Source: an uncultured Porphyromonadaceae bacterium
Lineage (GTDB): Bacteria > Bacteroidota > Bacteroidia > Bacteroidales > Muribaculaceae
Assembly (NCBI GenBank): GCA_900550395.1
Contig: URSD01000001.1
Location: 69,775-133,774, forward strand
DNA length: 64,000 nucleotides
Reading direction: 5' to 3'
The notes under the pieces are model-generated. The model did not search any database. It was not told the DNA's origin and saw only the letters and a list, made by a program, of their open reading frames with translations. Each line of letters opens with the position of its first letter. The stretch's first letter is position 1. Positions 35,225 to 43,462 of the stretch are shown here, one piece after another. Made by a program: the position numbers and the translations under genes.

Positions 35225-37144
35225 TCAGAAGCGCACCTTAACGGCCTTGCCGCCCTGACGCTTGATATAGAGCTGACCGGCCTCGGGCTGAGCCACGCGC
35301 AGGCCCTGCATGTTGTAGTATTCGGCCTCGCCTTCGACCTCAACCGTCACGTCCTCGATGCCGGTGGTGGTGATATCCTTTGCCTCTGCGGCTTTGGAGA
35401 AGAGTTCTGTGCCGTTGAGGGTGGCACGTACTGTCACAGCGGGAGTAGCAATGCCCTTCAGGCTCTCATGAGTGGCCTTCTTCTCCTTCGTGAACACGGT
35501 GGAGTTGGCATTTGCACGGGCCGGAGCTGCACTTGCCTCATGCTTAACCTCCTCAAAGGTCAGGTCGTGACCGTCCACAATAATATCCACCTTGACATTG
35601 TGCTTCTCGGCAACATAGTTGGCTACACTGAACGAATACTTCACAGTCAGCACACCGGCCGAAGTTCCGTGCTTTACGATGATGGCTGCATCGCCGTCAA
35701 GTGTGGGCGGGAGCATAGCGTATTTAACCGTGATGGAGTTCAATTCAACTTTACCGTCAGAACCACGGCTAAACTTTACAGCAGATTTTTGTGTTCCGTT
35801 ATTTTCCCAATTACCATTACTTAAAGTTCCGTAATCGGAAGATGCGGCTGAACTATTGCCGTTGAAGTTAATTGACTCAATGTAATATCCCTCGGGAACT
35901 GATATTGTGAAAGTAGCACCACTCATAACGCGAAGTTGATCGCCGGCACTTGCGCCCCAAAGTCGGAAATTCCCGGTAAAGTTGATTTTAACAATGCCCT
36001 CGGATATTTCAGTCAAAGTAGGTTCATAGTCAGAACCTGCTGTAAAGCGTGTGAGGCCATAATTCTTTTCATTGAAATTGAATGTAGCCTCCGTAGCTTC
36101 CTCGACAGTTACAGTGATTTCCTTTTCTGCCATGAGTGTCTCGATATTGCCGGTTGAAGGATTGCGTCCTTCGATGCTTGCAAGGGCATAGAATGTGAGC
36201 TGAGTGCCGACGGCCTCAGTAATGGTGTAGCTTGTGCCAGTGATGGGTGTACCGTTGACAGTCCATTCAATTTCAGCACCTTCGCAGGATACTGTCACAC
36301 CCTGACCTGCGTAAACCTTGGCGCCGTCTTCAACGCTGAATATGGGTTCGGGGCATACAGTAGGATACTTCTTAAGCAGCTTTACGGTCTTGCTTACGGT
36401 GTTCTCAGAGGTAGCCTTTACGGTAAGCACTACGTCTTTCTCGCCGGTGTAGGTGTATTCGTTGCCCTCTATATCCTCGCCGCCGTCAACGCTGTAGGAG
36501 TAGGTGATGTCTGCATTCGTATTGTCGGTGTTGTAGCTGAAAGTAACTTTGGCGTTGGCGTCAAGTTCTTTTTCGCTTTCGATTGTCTCCTCGCCTGTCT
36601 TGACTACGAGATTGGCTTCATCAAGCGTGACTTTTTCTTTAGTTAGATTTTCAGCAAATGTTAGTACAGCGGTAGAGAACGAATACTGTTTGGAACGGTC
36701 AGTAGGTTCAATTTTAATTTTTGCATTAGCTTTCTGTACAGTTGCAGGAATATCAAGCGAGCCATTGGCTGCAGAAATGTTACCAGCCTTTACATTATCT
36801 ATATAGACAATGAAAGTTGAAGCAGCCGTACCATTGGGTGAGTTGGTGAGTGCTATTTTCGTCAGTGTGTATGTCTCATTGAAGCCGGATATCTCAATGT
36901 ATGAATCCGACGCATTTTTAACAAATGCTATGTAGCCGACTTCCTTGCTCTTTTGTCTAAAAGTTTTGAGCATTGTCAGGGTATACCCATTGAAAGTATA
37001 ATCTGTTGCTGTGCTGGGGGCATTGTTTGAAGAACTCGGAAGTCCAGAGAGGGCCGATGGTTTGAAGTCGAAAGTAACATCGACCGCCTGCGCTGCCAGC
37101 CCGAGGGTGAAGAGCAGCAGGAGTGTGAGTAGAAGTTTTTTCAT
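35225..37144 (-). CDS. Large secreted beta-rich protein with C-terminal sorting tail
   Basis: A 639-residue exported protein with signal peptide MKKLLLTLLLLFTLGLAAQA. The N-terminal part resembles the beta-sandwich of other Bacteroidales secreted proteins; the middle has repeated Ig-like sheets (KVTFSYNTDNTNADITYSYS, then PEPIFSVEDGAKVYAGQG). The tail EAEYYNMQGLRVAQPEAGQLY followed by basic residues resembles a type IX-like sorting domain. No enzymatic motif is visible. The ATG at 37144 gives the signal peptide. Upstream, a consensus promoter, a short ORF and a terminator suggest attenuation. Confidence 0.75.
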   Translation of the reverse strand: MKKLLLTLLLLFTLGLAAQAVDVTFDFKPSALSGLPSSSNNAPSTATDYTFNGYTLTMLKTFRQKSKEVGYIAFVKNASDSYIEISGFNETYTLTKIALTNSPNGTAASTFIVYIDNVKAGNISAANGSLDIPATVQKANAKIKIEPTDRSKQYSFSTAVLTFAENLTKEKVTLDEANLVVKTGEETIESEKELDANAKVTFSYNTDNTNADITYSYSVDGGEDIEGNEYTYTGEKDVVLTVKATSENTVSKTVKLLKKYPTVCPEPIFSVEDGAKVYAGQGVTVSCEGAEIEWTVNGTPITGTSYTITEAVGTQLTFYALASIEGRNPSTGNIETLMAEKEITVTVEEATEATFNFNEKNYGLTRFTAGSDYEPTLTEISEGIVKINFTGNFRLWGASAGDQLRVMSGATFTISVPEGYYIESINFNGNSSAASSDYGTLSNGNWENNGTQKSAVKFSRGSDGKVELNSITVKYAMLPPTLDGDAAIIVKHGTSAGVLTVKYSFSVANYVAEKHNVKVDIIVDGHDLTFEEVKHEASAAPARANANSTVFTKEKKATHESLKGIATPAVTVRATLNGTELFSKAAEAKDITTTGIEDVTVEVEGEAEYYNMQGLRVAQPEAGQLYIKRQGGKAVKVRF

Positions 37145-37182
37145 AAGTAAATGTGGTTTATGATTGGTTAGTGTATGTGCAT

Positions 37183-37226
37183 GAAAAAGCACGCTCCGGC
37201 TGTGCGGAGCGCACAATCGGAGCGTG
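37183..37226 (-). terminator. Intrinsic terminator upstream of the secreted-protein gene
   Basis: On the minus strand a perfect 9-bp stem (37218-37226 with 37190-37198), with an inner GTGCG/CGCAC stem, is followed by CTTTTTC. It lies about 39 nt upstream of the ATG at 37144 and downstream of the promoter at 37363-37394. Confidence 0.78.
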
Positions 37227-37271
37227 TGATATGGCATTCCTCTACCGCAGTAGAGTGAAATTGGCTGCTAA

Positions 37272-37358
37272 TCAGTGAATTAAATGGGGGGGGGTAAACG
37301 CAGGCACTGCCGGGCGATAAGCCGCGGTGAAGTGTTTATTATAGTCCTGTCGTTTCAT
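37272..37358 (-). CDS. Possible 28-residue leader peptide with a C9 tract
   Basis: The ATG at 37358 is 4 nt after a TAACTTTG box, so the mRNA would start at or next to it. The ORF begins MKRQDYNKHFTAAYRP and ends PPHLIH. A run of nine C residues (37286-37294) lies near its 3' end. With nine C the ORF stops at 37272, about 46 nt before the terminator stem; with ten C the frame stays open through the terminator to a TAA at 37168-37170. Translation has not been shown. Confidence 0.35.
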   Translation of the reverse strand: MKRQDYNKHFTAAYRPAVPAFTPPHLIH

Positions 37359-37362
37359 GCCG

Positions 37363-37394
37363 CAAAGTTAGGGCTTTATTTTCATATCTGCAAA
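37363..37394 (-). promoter_or_regulatory. Consensus Bacteroidota promoter
   Basis: On the minus strand TTTG (37391-37394) and TAACTTTG (37363-37370) are spaced by 20 nt, a full match to the -33/-7 consensus. Transcription should start near 37358. Confidence 0.75.
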
Positions 37395-37427
37395 TTTTTT
37401 AGTTGCCACGGACGGCACAGATGGCAT

Positions 37428-37582
37428 GGATGGCGAGAAACAGAAGAACATAAGGTCATAAGCAACAAAAAATATAAATATGTTATTTTTGTCATCTCTG
37501 TATTTTTTTTGTATCGATAATGCCCTGTATAATAAAAACTTATGTTGCTTATGACCTTATGTTCTTCTGTATCTCGCCATCC
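37428..37582. repeat. Long intergenic inverted repeat (copy 2 of the dispersed family)
   Basis: Arms of 40 nt at 37428-37467 and 37543-37582 match at 39 positions. The interior (37448-37530) repeats the sequence found at 34921-34990, and the block at 37591-37649 repeats the complement of 34833-34891. Parts of the arm (CTGTTTCTCGCCATCC) recur again at 37661-37676. This looks like nested or degraded copies of one mobile or REP-like family. Confidence 0.9.
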
Positions 37583-37730
37583 CCGTCATCTTAAAAAATT
37601 AACTCTGTTATTTTTGTGATTTGTGTATTTTTGTTTCGATAGTACCCTCAAACCGGTTTTCTGTTTCTCGCCATCCGAGGTAATCTCAGATTTTTATATC
37701 GATAACGTCCGAAACTCCATCATCTTTTTG

Positions 37731-37738
37731 TAATTTTG
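37731..37738 (+). promoter_or_regulatory. -7 box of the M13 peptidase gene
   Basis: TAATTTTG ends 4 nt before an ATG at 37743, which would make the mRNA leaderless if that codon is used. No clear TTTG is seen at the -33 position. Confidence 0.5.
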
Positions 37739-37769
37739 CAGCATGATAATGAATGTCAATCAATATACA

Positions 37770-39782
37770 ATGAACAAGACAATTATTGCTTCTGTCGCGT
37801 TCGCCGCCATCGCTGCGGCCGGATGCGCGACGCAGACCGGACGCGGCATCGACCGCGCGAACCTCGACACGAGCGTCGAGCCCGGCGACGATTTCTATCA
37901 GTATGCCTGCGGCGGCTGGATGAAGGCCAACCCGCTGAAACCCGAATACTCGCGCTACGGCACCTTCGACCAGCTGGGCGAGCTCAACCGCGAGCAGGTG
38001 CGCGAGCTCGTGCTCGGCCTCGACGCCTCCAAGGCCGAGAAGGGCAGCAACGCCCAGAAGATTGCCGACCTCTACGCCATGGGCATGGACAGCGTGCGCC
38101 TCAACAAGGAGGGCGCCGCAGCCATCCAGGACGACCTGAAGAAGATATATGCCGCCGACCGCGAGGAGCTGGTGGACCTGATGGCCACATTGCCCGGCGT
38201 GGGCGCTTTCTTCGGTACGGGCGTGAGCGCCGACATGAAGAACTCGGACGCCAACGTGATGTACTGGGAGCAGGGCGGCCTCGGCCTCGGCGACCGTGAC
38301 TACTACCTGGAGGACACGGAGAACGCCGTGAAGGTGCGCGACGCCTACCGCAAATACCTCACGGAGCTTGCCACCCTCTCGGGCATGGACACTACGGCGG
38401 CCGCCACGCTTGCCGAAAACGCCATGAACATAGAGACAACTCTGGCGCGCGCCGCCATGAGCCGCGAGGAGCTGCGCGACCCCGCCGCAAGCTACAACCC
38501 CCGCCGTGTGGCCGACCTGCAGCGCGACTACAAGGCCCTCGACCTGGGCCGCTACTTCGCCAAGCAGGGCATTGAGAAGATCGACAGCGTCATCGTGGGC
38601 CAGCCCGGCAGCTACGCCGCCGTCGACAGCATCATCGCCAACGCTCCGATAGAGGCTCTGCGCGACTATCTCGCCGCCGGCTACATGGACTCCGCCGCGC
38701 CCTATCTGAGCGACGACTTCGTGGACACCGCTTTCCGCATGAGCCAGGTGCTCAGCGGCGTGGAGCAGCAGCAGCCCCGCTGGAAGCGCGCCGTGGCCGT
38801 GCCCAACGGCATGCTGGGCGAGGCTCTGGGCCGGCTCTACGTGGAGAAGTACTTCCCCGAGACGTCGAAGCAGAAGATGCTCGACCTTGTCGCCAACCTG
38901 CAGACGGCCCTGGGACAGCACATCGACAGCCTCACGTGGATGAGCGACGCCACCAAGGCCCGCGCCCACGAGAAGCTCGCAGCCTTCTCCGTCAAGATAG
39001 GCTATCCCGACAAGTGGAAGGACTACTCGGCGCTTGATATCGACCCCTCGCGCCCCTACTGGAATAACGTCCAGAACGCCATCCTCTTCAACCAGAACGA
39101 CAACCTTGCCGACTTCGGCAAACCCGTGGACCGTTCGCGCTGGTACATGTCGCCGCAGACGGTCAACGCCTACTACAACCCCACCACCAACGAGATCTGT
39201 TTCCCGGCCGGCATCCTGCAGAAGCCTTTCTTTGACCCGGAGGCCGACGATGCCGTCAACTACGGCGCCATAGGCGTGGTGATAGGCCACGAGATGACTC
39301 ACGGATTCGACGACCAGGGCCGCCAGTTCGACAAGAACGGCAACCTCGCCGACTGGTGGACCGAGGAGGACGCCAAGGCCTTTACGGCACTGGCCGACAG
39401 CCTGGCCGCACAGTTCGACGCCATAGAGGTGGCTCCGGGCGTACACGCCAACGGCCGCTTCACCCTGGGCGAGAACATCGCCGACCAGGGCGGCCTGCGC
39501 GTGGCCCATACCGCTTACCACAACGCCCTCGGCGGTCAGCCCGGCGAGACCATCGACGGCTTCACCCCCGACCAGCGCTTCTACCTGGCCTATGCCAACG
39601 TGTGGGCCGGCAACATCCGTGAGGCCGAAATCCTCAAGCGTACCAAGACCGACCCGCACTCGCTGGGCCGCTGGCGCGTCAACGCCACTCTGCGCAACAT
39701 CGCTCCCTTCTTCGAGGCATTCGGCATTGAGGAGGGCCGGCCGATGTTCCGTCCCGAGGCCGAGCGCATAGTTATCTGGTAA
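37770..39782 (+). CDS. M13-family metallopeptidase lipoprotein (PepO-like)
   Basis: A 670-residue zinc endopeptidase exported as a lipoprotein: the signal peptide ends IAAAGC. The zinc motif HEMTH is at about residues 507-511 within IGHEMTHGFDDQG, and GENIADQGGLRVA supplies the third ligand, both diagnostic of the neprilysin/PepO family. The ATG at 37770 gives a compact signal peptide; an upstream in-frame ATG at 37743 next to the -7 box would add nine residues and a leaderless start. The C-terminal VIW is typical, so the gene is complete. A zeta-toxin remnant begins right after the stop. Confidence 0.92.
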   Translation: MNKTIIASVAFAAIAAAGCATQTGRGIDRANLDTSVEPGDDFYQYACGGWMKANPLKPEYSRYGTFDQLGELNREQVRELVLGLDASKAEKGSNAQKIADLYAMGMDSVRLNKEGAAAIQDDLKKIYAADREELVDLMATLPGVGAFFGTGVSADMKNSDANVMYWEQGGLGLGDRDYYLEDTENAVKVRDAYRKYLTELATLSGMDTTAAATLAENAMNIETTLARAAMSREELRDPAASYNPRRVADLQRDYKALDLGRYFAKQGIEKIDSVIVGQPGSYAAVDSIIANAPIEALRDYLAAGYMDSAAPYLSDDFVDTAFRMSQVLSGVEQQQPRWKRAVAVPNGMLGEALGRLYVEKYFPETSKQKMLDLVANLQTALGQHIDSLTWMSDATKARAHEKLAAFSVKIGYPDKWKDYSALDIDPSRPYWNNVQNAILFNQNDNLADFGKPVDRSRWYMSPQTVNAYYNPTTNEICFPAGILQKPFFDPEADDAVNYGAIGVVIGHEMTHGFDDQGRQFDKNGNLADWWTEEDAKAFTALADSLAAQFDAIEVAPGVHANGRFTLGENIADQGGLRVAHTAYHNALGGQPGETIDGFTPDQRFYLAYANVWAGNIREAEILKRTKTDPHSLGRWRVNATLRNIAPFFEAFGIEEGRPMFRPEAERIVIW

Positions 39783-39786
39783 ATCG

Positions 39787-39984
39787 CAGGCGGGAACAGG
39801 AGGTCATGATATTCCACAAGAGGTTATTCACCGCCGGTATTGGCTTGGTATAGAGAATCTTTTCAACATATTTATACCAATAGTGGACGTTTGGTCGTTA
39901 TATGATAACAGCGACATCACGTTGCCGATAGTGGAATGTAATGTGATAGTGGATTCAGAAAAGCTAAACTTAGAGGCTGTTTAA
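39787..39984 (+). pseudogene. C-terminal remnant of a zeta-toxin family gene, cut by a MITE
   Basis: The frame from about 39790 translates to GGHDIPQEVIHRRYWLGIEN, then LFNIFIPIVDVWSLYDNSD and a tail ending SEKLNLEAV. This matches the C-terminal region of zeta-toxin/UDP-sugar kinase-like proteins (GGH-IP-E-I-RRY ... NLF ... P-D-W ... DNS). The N-terminal P-loop part is missing: the preceding codons belong to the end of the peptidase gene. The last codons (GAG GCT GTT TAA) come from the left end of the MITE-like element at 39973, so the 3' end was also lost. No start codon is present. Confidence 0.82.
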
Positions 39985-40331
39985 AAACGGATGTTAACAC
40001 AGGGGTTGCATATTTTGGAGGGTATTTCATCCTGCGGGAGCAGGAGCGTACTGGATGTACGCGACTGTGACAAAGGATGAAAGACACCCAAAAGATGCAA
40101 AGCCGAAGTAACTTTTCATGATAAAATCAGCCTCCGGACAAAACGAAAGAAATATTAAAATAACAGTATGATAAACAAACAGATGATAAAAGTCAGCTCG
40201 CCTCGGTCCCTCTCCGGCGCTTTCCGCCGTCTTCTTCGGTCGAGTGGCTACGGCCACACTCCCTCATCAGACGACAAAAATCGCTCGGAGATTGACCGCC
40301 CCTGTGTTAACATCTGTTTTTAAACAGCCTC
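39973..40331. mobile_element. MITE-like element, copy 1 (359 bp)
   Basis: Terminal inverted repeats of about 28 nt: GAGGCTGTTTAAAAACGG at the left and the complement ending TTTTTAAACAGCCTC at the right. It is flanked by TA on both sides, a possible 2-bp target duplication. It encodes no transposase. A minus-strand frame of 76 codons (40027-40257, GTG start) is kept in the second copy. It truncates the zeta-toxin remnant and ends 14 nt before the ATG of the aminotransferase gene. Confidence 0.9.
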
Positions 40332-40345
40332 TAAAAACGAACCGA

Positions 40346-41560
40346 ATGCCAGCAATATCAGAACGAGGCCGCATAATGCCGGCATCGCCCATACGCAAAC
40401 TCGTGCCCCTGGCCGTGGAAGCACGCCGGCGGGGGATAAAGGTGTATACCCTCAACATAGGCCAGCCCGACATCCCCACGCCGGAGGTCGGCCTGGACGC
40501 CATGCGCCACCTCGACCGCAAGGTGCTCGAATACAGCCCGTCGGAGGGCCTGCTGTCGCTCAGGGAGAAGCTGCGGACCTATTATCAGCGCTTCAACATC
40601 GACGTGGATGTGGACGACATCATCGTTACCACGGGCGGCTCCGAGGCCGTGCTGTTCGCCTTTATGGCTACACTCGACCCGGGCGACGAAATCATCGTGC
40701 CGGAGCCGGCCTATGCCAACTACATGGCCTTCGCCATAAGCGCCGGCGCGAAAATCGTGTCGGTGCCGTCGACTATCGAGGAGGGCTTCGCGCTCCCGCC
40801 GGTCGAGAAGTTCGAGGAGCTTATCACGCCGCGCACCAAGGGCATACTCATATGCAACCCCAACAACCCCACGGGCTACCTCTATACGCAGCGCGAGATG
40901 AATCAGCTGCGCGACATCGTGAAGAAGCACGACCTCTTCCTCTACTCCGACGAGGTGTACCGCGAGTACTGCTACACTGGTGCGCCCTACATCTCGGCCT
41001 TCCATCTCAAGGGCATCGAGGAGCAGGTGGTGCTGATTGACTCCGTGAGCAAGCGCTACAGCGAGTGCGGCATACGCATAGGCGCACTTATCACCAAGCA
41101 TAAGGAGCTGAAACAGAATGTGCTCAAGTTCTGTCAGGCACGCCTGTCGCCGCCACTGCTGGGCCAGCTCGTGGCCGAGGCCAGCATCGACGCGTCGCCC
41201 GAGTATATGCTTATGACCTACAACGAGTATGTGGAGCGCCGCAAATTCCTTATCGACGGCATCAACCGCATCCCCGGGTGCTACTCGCCCATACCTATGG
41301 GCGCCTTCTACACCGTCGTGAGCCTGCCCGTCGACGACGCCGAGCGTTTCTGCGCATGGTGCCTGAGCGATTTCGACTACGAGGGCCGCACCGTGTTCAT
41401 GGCCCCGGCCTCCGGCTTCTACACCACTCCCGGCATGGGACGCAATCAGGTGCGCATGGCCTACGTGCTCTGCAAGGAGGATCTTGCCGCCGCCCTCGTC
41501 GTCCTTGAAAAAGCTCTGGAAGCATATAATCGTCTGAATCTCTCCTCCTCTAAACCCTAA
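40346..41560 (+). CDS. Class I/II PLP-dependent aminotransferase
   Basis: A 404-residue fold-type I aminotransferase, probably acting on aspartate or a related amino acid. It has YTLNIGQPDIPTPEVGLDAM, the YSPSEGLLSLREKL segment, ICNPNNPTGYLY (cofactor-binding Asn), LYSDEVYREYCY and the PLP lysine in DSVSKRYSECGIRIG. The ATG at 40346 is chosen because upstream codons lie inside the MITE. The native promoter region is therefore replaced or displaced by the element. It is 21 nt upstream of tyrS, so the two may be co-transcribed. Confidence 0.88.
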   Translation: MPAISERGRIMPASPIRKLVPLAVEARRRGIKVYTLNIGQPDIPTPEVGLDAMRHLDRKVLEYSPSEGLLSLREKLRTYYQRFNIDVDVDDIIVTTGGSEAVLFAFMATLDPGDEIIVPEPAYANYMAFAISAGAKIVSVPSTIEEGFALPPVEKFEELITPRTKGILICNPNNPTGYLYTQREMNQLRDIVKKHDLFLYSDEVYREYCYTGAPYISAFHLKGIEEQVVLIDSVSKRYSECGIRIGALITKHKELKQNVLKFCQARLSPPLLGQLVAEASIDASPEYMLMTYNEYVERRKFLIDGINRIPGCYSPIPMGAFYTVVSLPVDDAERFCAWCLSDFDYEGRTVFMAPASGFYTTPGMGRNQVRMAYVLCKEDLAAALVVLEKALEAYNRLNLSSSKP

Positions 41561-41581
41561 ACTATAAACCATAAACCCAAA

Positions 41582-42877
41582 ATGGACTTCATACAAGAAC
41601 TCACCTGGCGCGGCATGATACACCAGTACATGCCCGGAACAGAAGAAGAACTGGCTAAAGGTATGGCTACGGCATACCTCGGCATAGACCCGACGGCCGA
41701 CAGCCTGCACATCGGTCACCTCGTGGGCGTGATGATGCTCAAGCACCTCCAGCGCGCCGGCCACAAGCCCATAGCCCTCGTGGGCGGAGCCACCGGCATG
41801 ATAGGCGACCCCTCCATGAAGAGTCAGGAGCGCAAGCTCATAGACGAGCCCACCCTGCGCCACAATCAGGAGTGCATCAAGCGTCAGCTCGCCAAGTTCC
41901 TCGACTTCGACAGCGACGCTCCCAACGCCGCCGAGATGGTAAACAACTACGACTGGATGAAGGACTTCGGCTTCCTGGAGTTCATCCGCGACATCGGCAA
42001 GCACATCACCGTCAACTACATGATGGCGAAGGACTCCGTGAAGAAGCGCCTCTCCGGCGAGAGCAGCAACGGCATGAGCTTCACCGAGTTCTCCTATCAG
42101 CTTCTTCAGGGCTACGACTTCCTGAATCTCTACCGCACCAAGGGCTGCCACCTGCAGCTCGGAGGCAGCGACCAGTGGGGCAACATGACAACGGGCACCG
42201 AGCTGATACGCCGCATAGCCGGCGGCGAGGACGCCTTCTGCATCACCTGTCCCCTCATCACGAAGGCCGACGGCGGCAAGTTCGGCAAGACCGAAAGCGG
42301 CAACGTGTGGCTCGACCCGGCCCGCACGTCGCCCTATGCATTCTATCAGTTCTGGCTCAACGTCAGCGACGCCGACGCCGCACGCTACATCCGCATCTTC
42401 ACCATCCTCTCGCGCGAGGAAATCGAGGCTCTGGAGGCCGAACAGGCCGCCGATCCGGGAGCACGCCCCCTGCAGAAGCGCCTGGCCCGCGAGCTCACGG
42501 TCATGGTGCACAGCGAGGCCGACTACGAGGCCGCCGTGGAGGCGTCGCGCATTCTGTTCAGCAACAACACGGCCGACATCCTGCACCGCATCGACGAGGC
42601 CACGCTGCTTGCCGTGTTCGACGGTGTGCCCCGCTTCACCGTAAGCCGTGCCGACATCGAGAACGGCATCAAGCTTGCCGACCTGCTCACCGACGCCGCA
42701 CCAGTGTTCCCCTCCAAGGGCGAGATGCGCAAGATGGTGCAGGGCGGAGGCCTCAGCATCAACAAGGAGAAGGTGACTGACCCCTATGCCGCCGCCGGTC
42801 CCGAAATGCTTCTGCAAGGACGCTACATCATAGTGCAGCGCGGCAAGAAGAACTACTCGCTCCTCATTGCCGAATAA
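41582..42877 (+). CDS. tyrS: Tyrosyl-tRNA synthetase
   Basis: A 431-residue class I synthetase: GIDPTADSLHIGHLVGVMML (HIGH motif), LGGSDQWGNMTTG, and the KMSKS-type loop KFGKTESG. The C-terminal S4-like domain includes PSKGEMRKMVQGGGLSINKE. The second MITE copy begins at the base following the TAA stop codon, so the coding region is intact but its native 3' untranslated region has been displaced. Confidence 0.95.
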   Translation: MDFIQELTWRGMIHQYMPGTEEELAKGMATAYLGIDPTADSLHIGHLVGVMMLKHLQRAGHKPIALVGGATGMIGDPSMKSQERKLIDEPTLRHNQECIKRQLAKFLDFDSDAPNAAEMVNNYDWMKDFGFLEFIRDIGKHITVNYMMAKDSVKKRLSGESSNGMSFTEFSYQLLQGYDFLNLYRTKGCHLQLGGSDQWGNMTTGTELIRRIAGGEDAFCITCPLITKADGGKFGKTESGNVWLDPARTSPYAFYQFWLNVSDADAARYIRIFTILSREEIEALEAEQAADPGARPLQKRLARELTVMVHSEADYEAAVEASRILFSNNTADILHRIDEATLLAVFDGVPRFTVSRADIENGIKLADLLTDAAPVFPSKGEMRKMVQGGGLSINKEKVTDPYAAAGPEMLLQGRYIIVQRGKKNYSLLIAE

Positions 42878-43236
42878 GAGGCTGTTTAAAAACAGATGTT
42901 AACACATGGGTTGCATATTTTGGAGGGTATTTCATCCTGCGGGAGCAGGAGCGTACTGGATGTACGCGACTGTGACAAAGGATGAAAGACACCCAAAAGA
43001 TGCAAAGCCGAAGTAACTTTTCATGATAAAATCAGCCTCCGGACAAAACGAAAGAAATATTAAAATAACAGTATGATAAACAAACAGATGATAAAAGTCA
43101 GCTCGCCTCGGTCCCTCTCCGGCGCTTTCCGCCGTCTTCTTCGGTCGAGTGGCTACGGCCACACTCCCTCATCAGACGACAAAAATCGCTCGGAGATTGA
43201 CCGCCCCTGAGTTAACATCTGTTATTAAACAGCCTC
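42878..43236. mobile_element. MITE-like element, copy 2 (359 bp)
   Basis: Same length and orientation as copy 1, with only a few differences that I can see, all near the two ends. Flanking AA on both sides could be a 2-bp target duplication. The minus-strand 76-codon frame (42932-43162) is identical in translation to that of copy 1. It starts immediately after the tyrS stop codon and ends 20 nt before the -33 region of the tRNA-Gln promoter. Confidence 0.92.
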
Positions 43237-43255
43237 AAAAAAATTAGCGCTTCTG

Positions 43256-43287
43256 CTTGCACATCAAGAAAAAAGGCGCTAACTTTG
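43256..43287 (+). promoter_or_regulatory. Promoter of tRNA-Gln
   Basis: CTTG (near consensus TTTG) is 20 nt upstream of TAACTTTG (43280-43287), about 43 nt before the tRNA. Confidence 0.6.
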
Positions 43288-43330
43288 CACCGCTTTAGTG
43301 CGCCCCCGCAGGCGCATTGGGCACACGGAT

Positions 43331-43401
43331 AGTCTTATGGTGTAATGGTAGCACTACAGTTTTTGGTTCTGTCTGTCCAGGTTCGAATCCTGGTAAGACT
43401 A
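43331..43401 (+). tRNA. tRNA-Gln (anticodon TTG)
   Basis: A 71-nt cloverleaf. The acceptor arms AGTCTTA/TAAGACT pair, the D arm is GTGT...GCAC, the anticodon stem ACAG/CTGT encloses the loop TTTTGGT (anticodon TTG), and the T arm is CCAGG-TTCGAAT-CCTGG. CCA is not encoded (A then CAA). Confidence 0.95.
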
Positions 43402-43406
43402 CAAAC

Positions 43407-43443
43407 TCAGCCCCGCAGGCCGCACAAGCGGATACGGGGCTGA
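43407..43443 (+). terminator. Hairpin after tRNA-Gln
   Basis: A perfect 9-bp GC-rich stem (43407-43415 with 43435-43443) directly follows the tRNA. There is no long T-run, so it may act in processing or partial termination before the GNAT gene. Confidence 0.55.
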
Positions 43444-43462
43444 ACTTGTAATTACTTTATAC

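Noticed and set aside
37686..39659. Minus-strand open frame opposite the M13 peptidase gene
   Set aside because: It mirrors a well-defined metallopeptidase; composition is low-complexity Val/Gly/His.
40358..42817. Very long minus-strand open frame of 819 codons opposite the aminotransferase and tyrS genes
   Set aside because: Both plus-strand genes are clear enzymes with all motifs; the frame is a by-product of GC-rich third positions and its translation is Val/His/Gly-rich without a domain.
39973..43236. Composite transposon carrying the aminotransferase and tyrS
   Set aside because: The flanking elements are in the same orientation and lack a transposase, and tyrS is a normal essential gene; two separate insertions are more likely.
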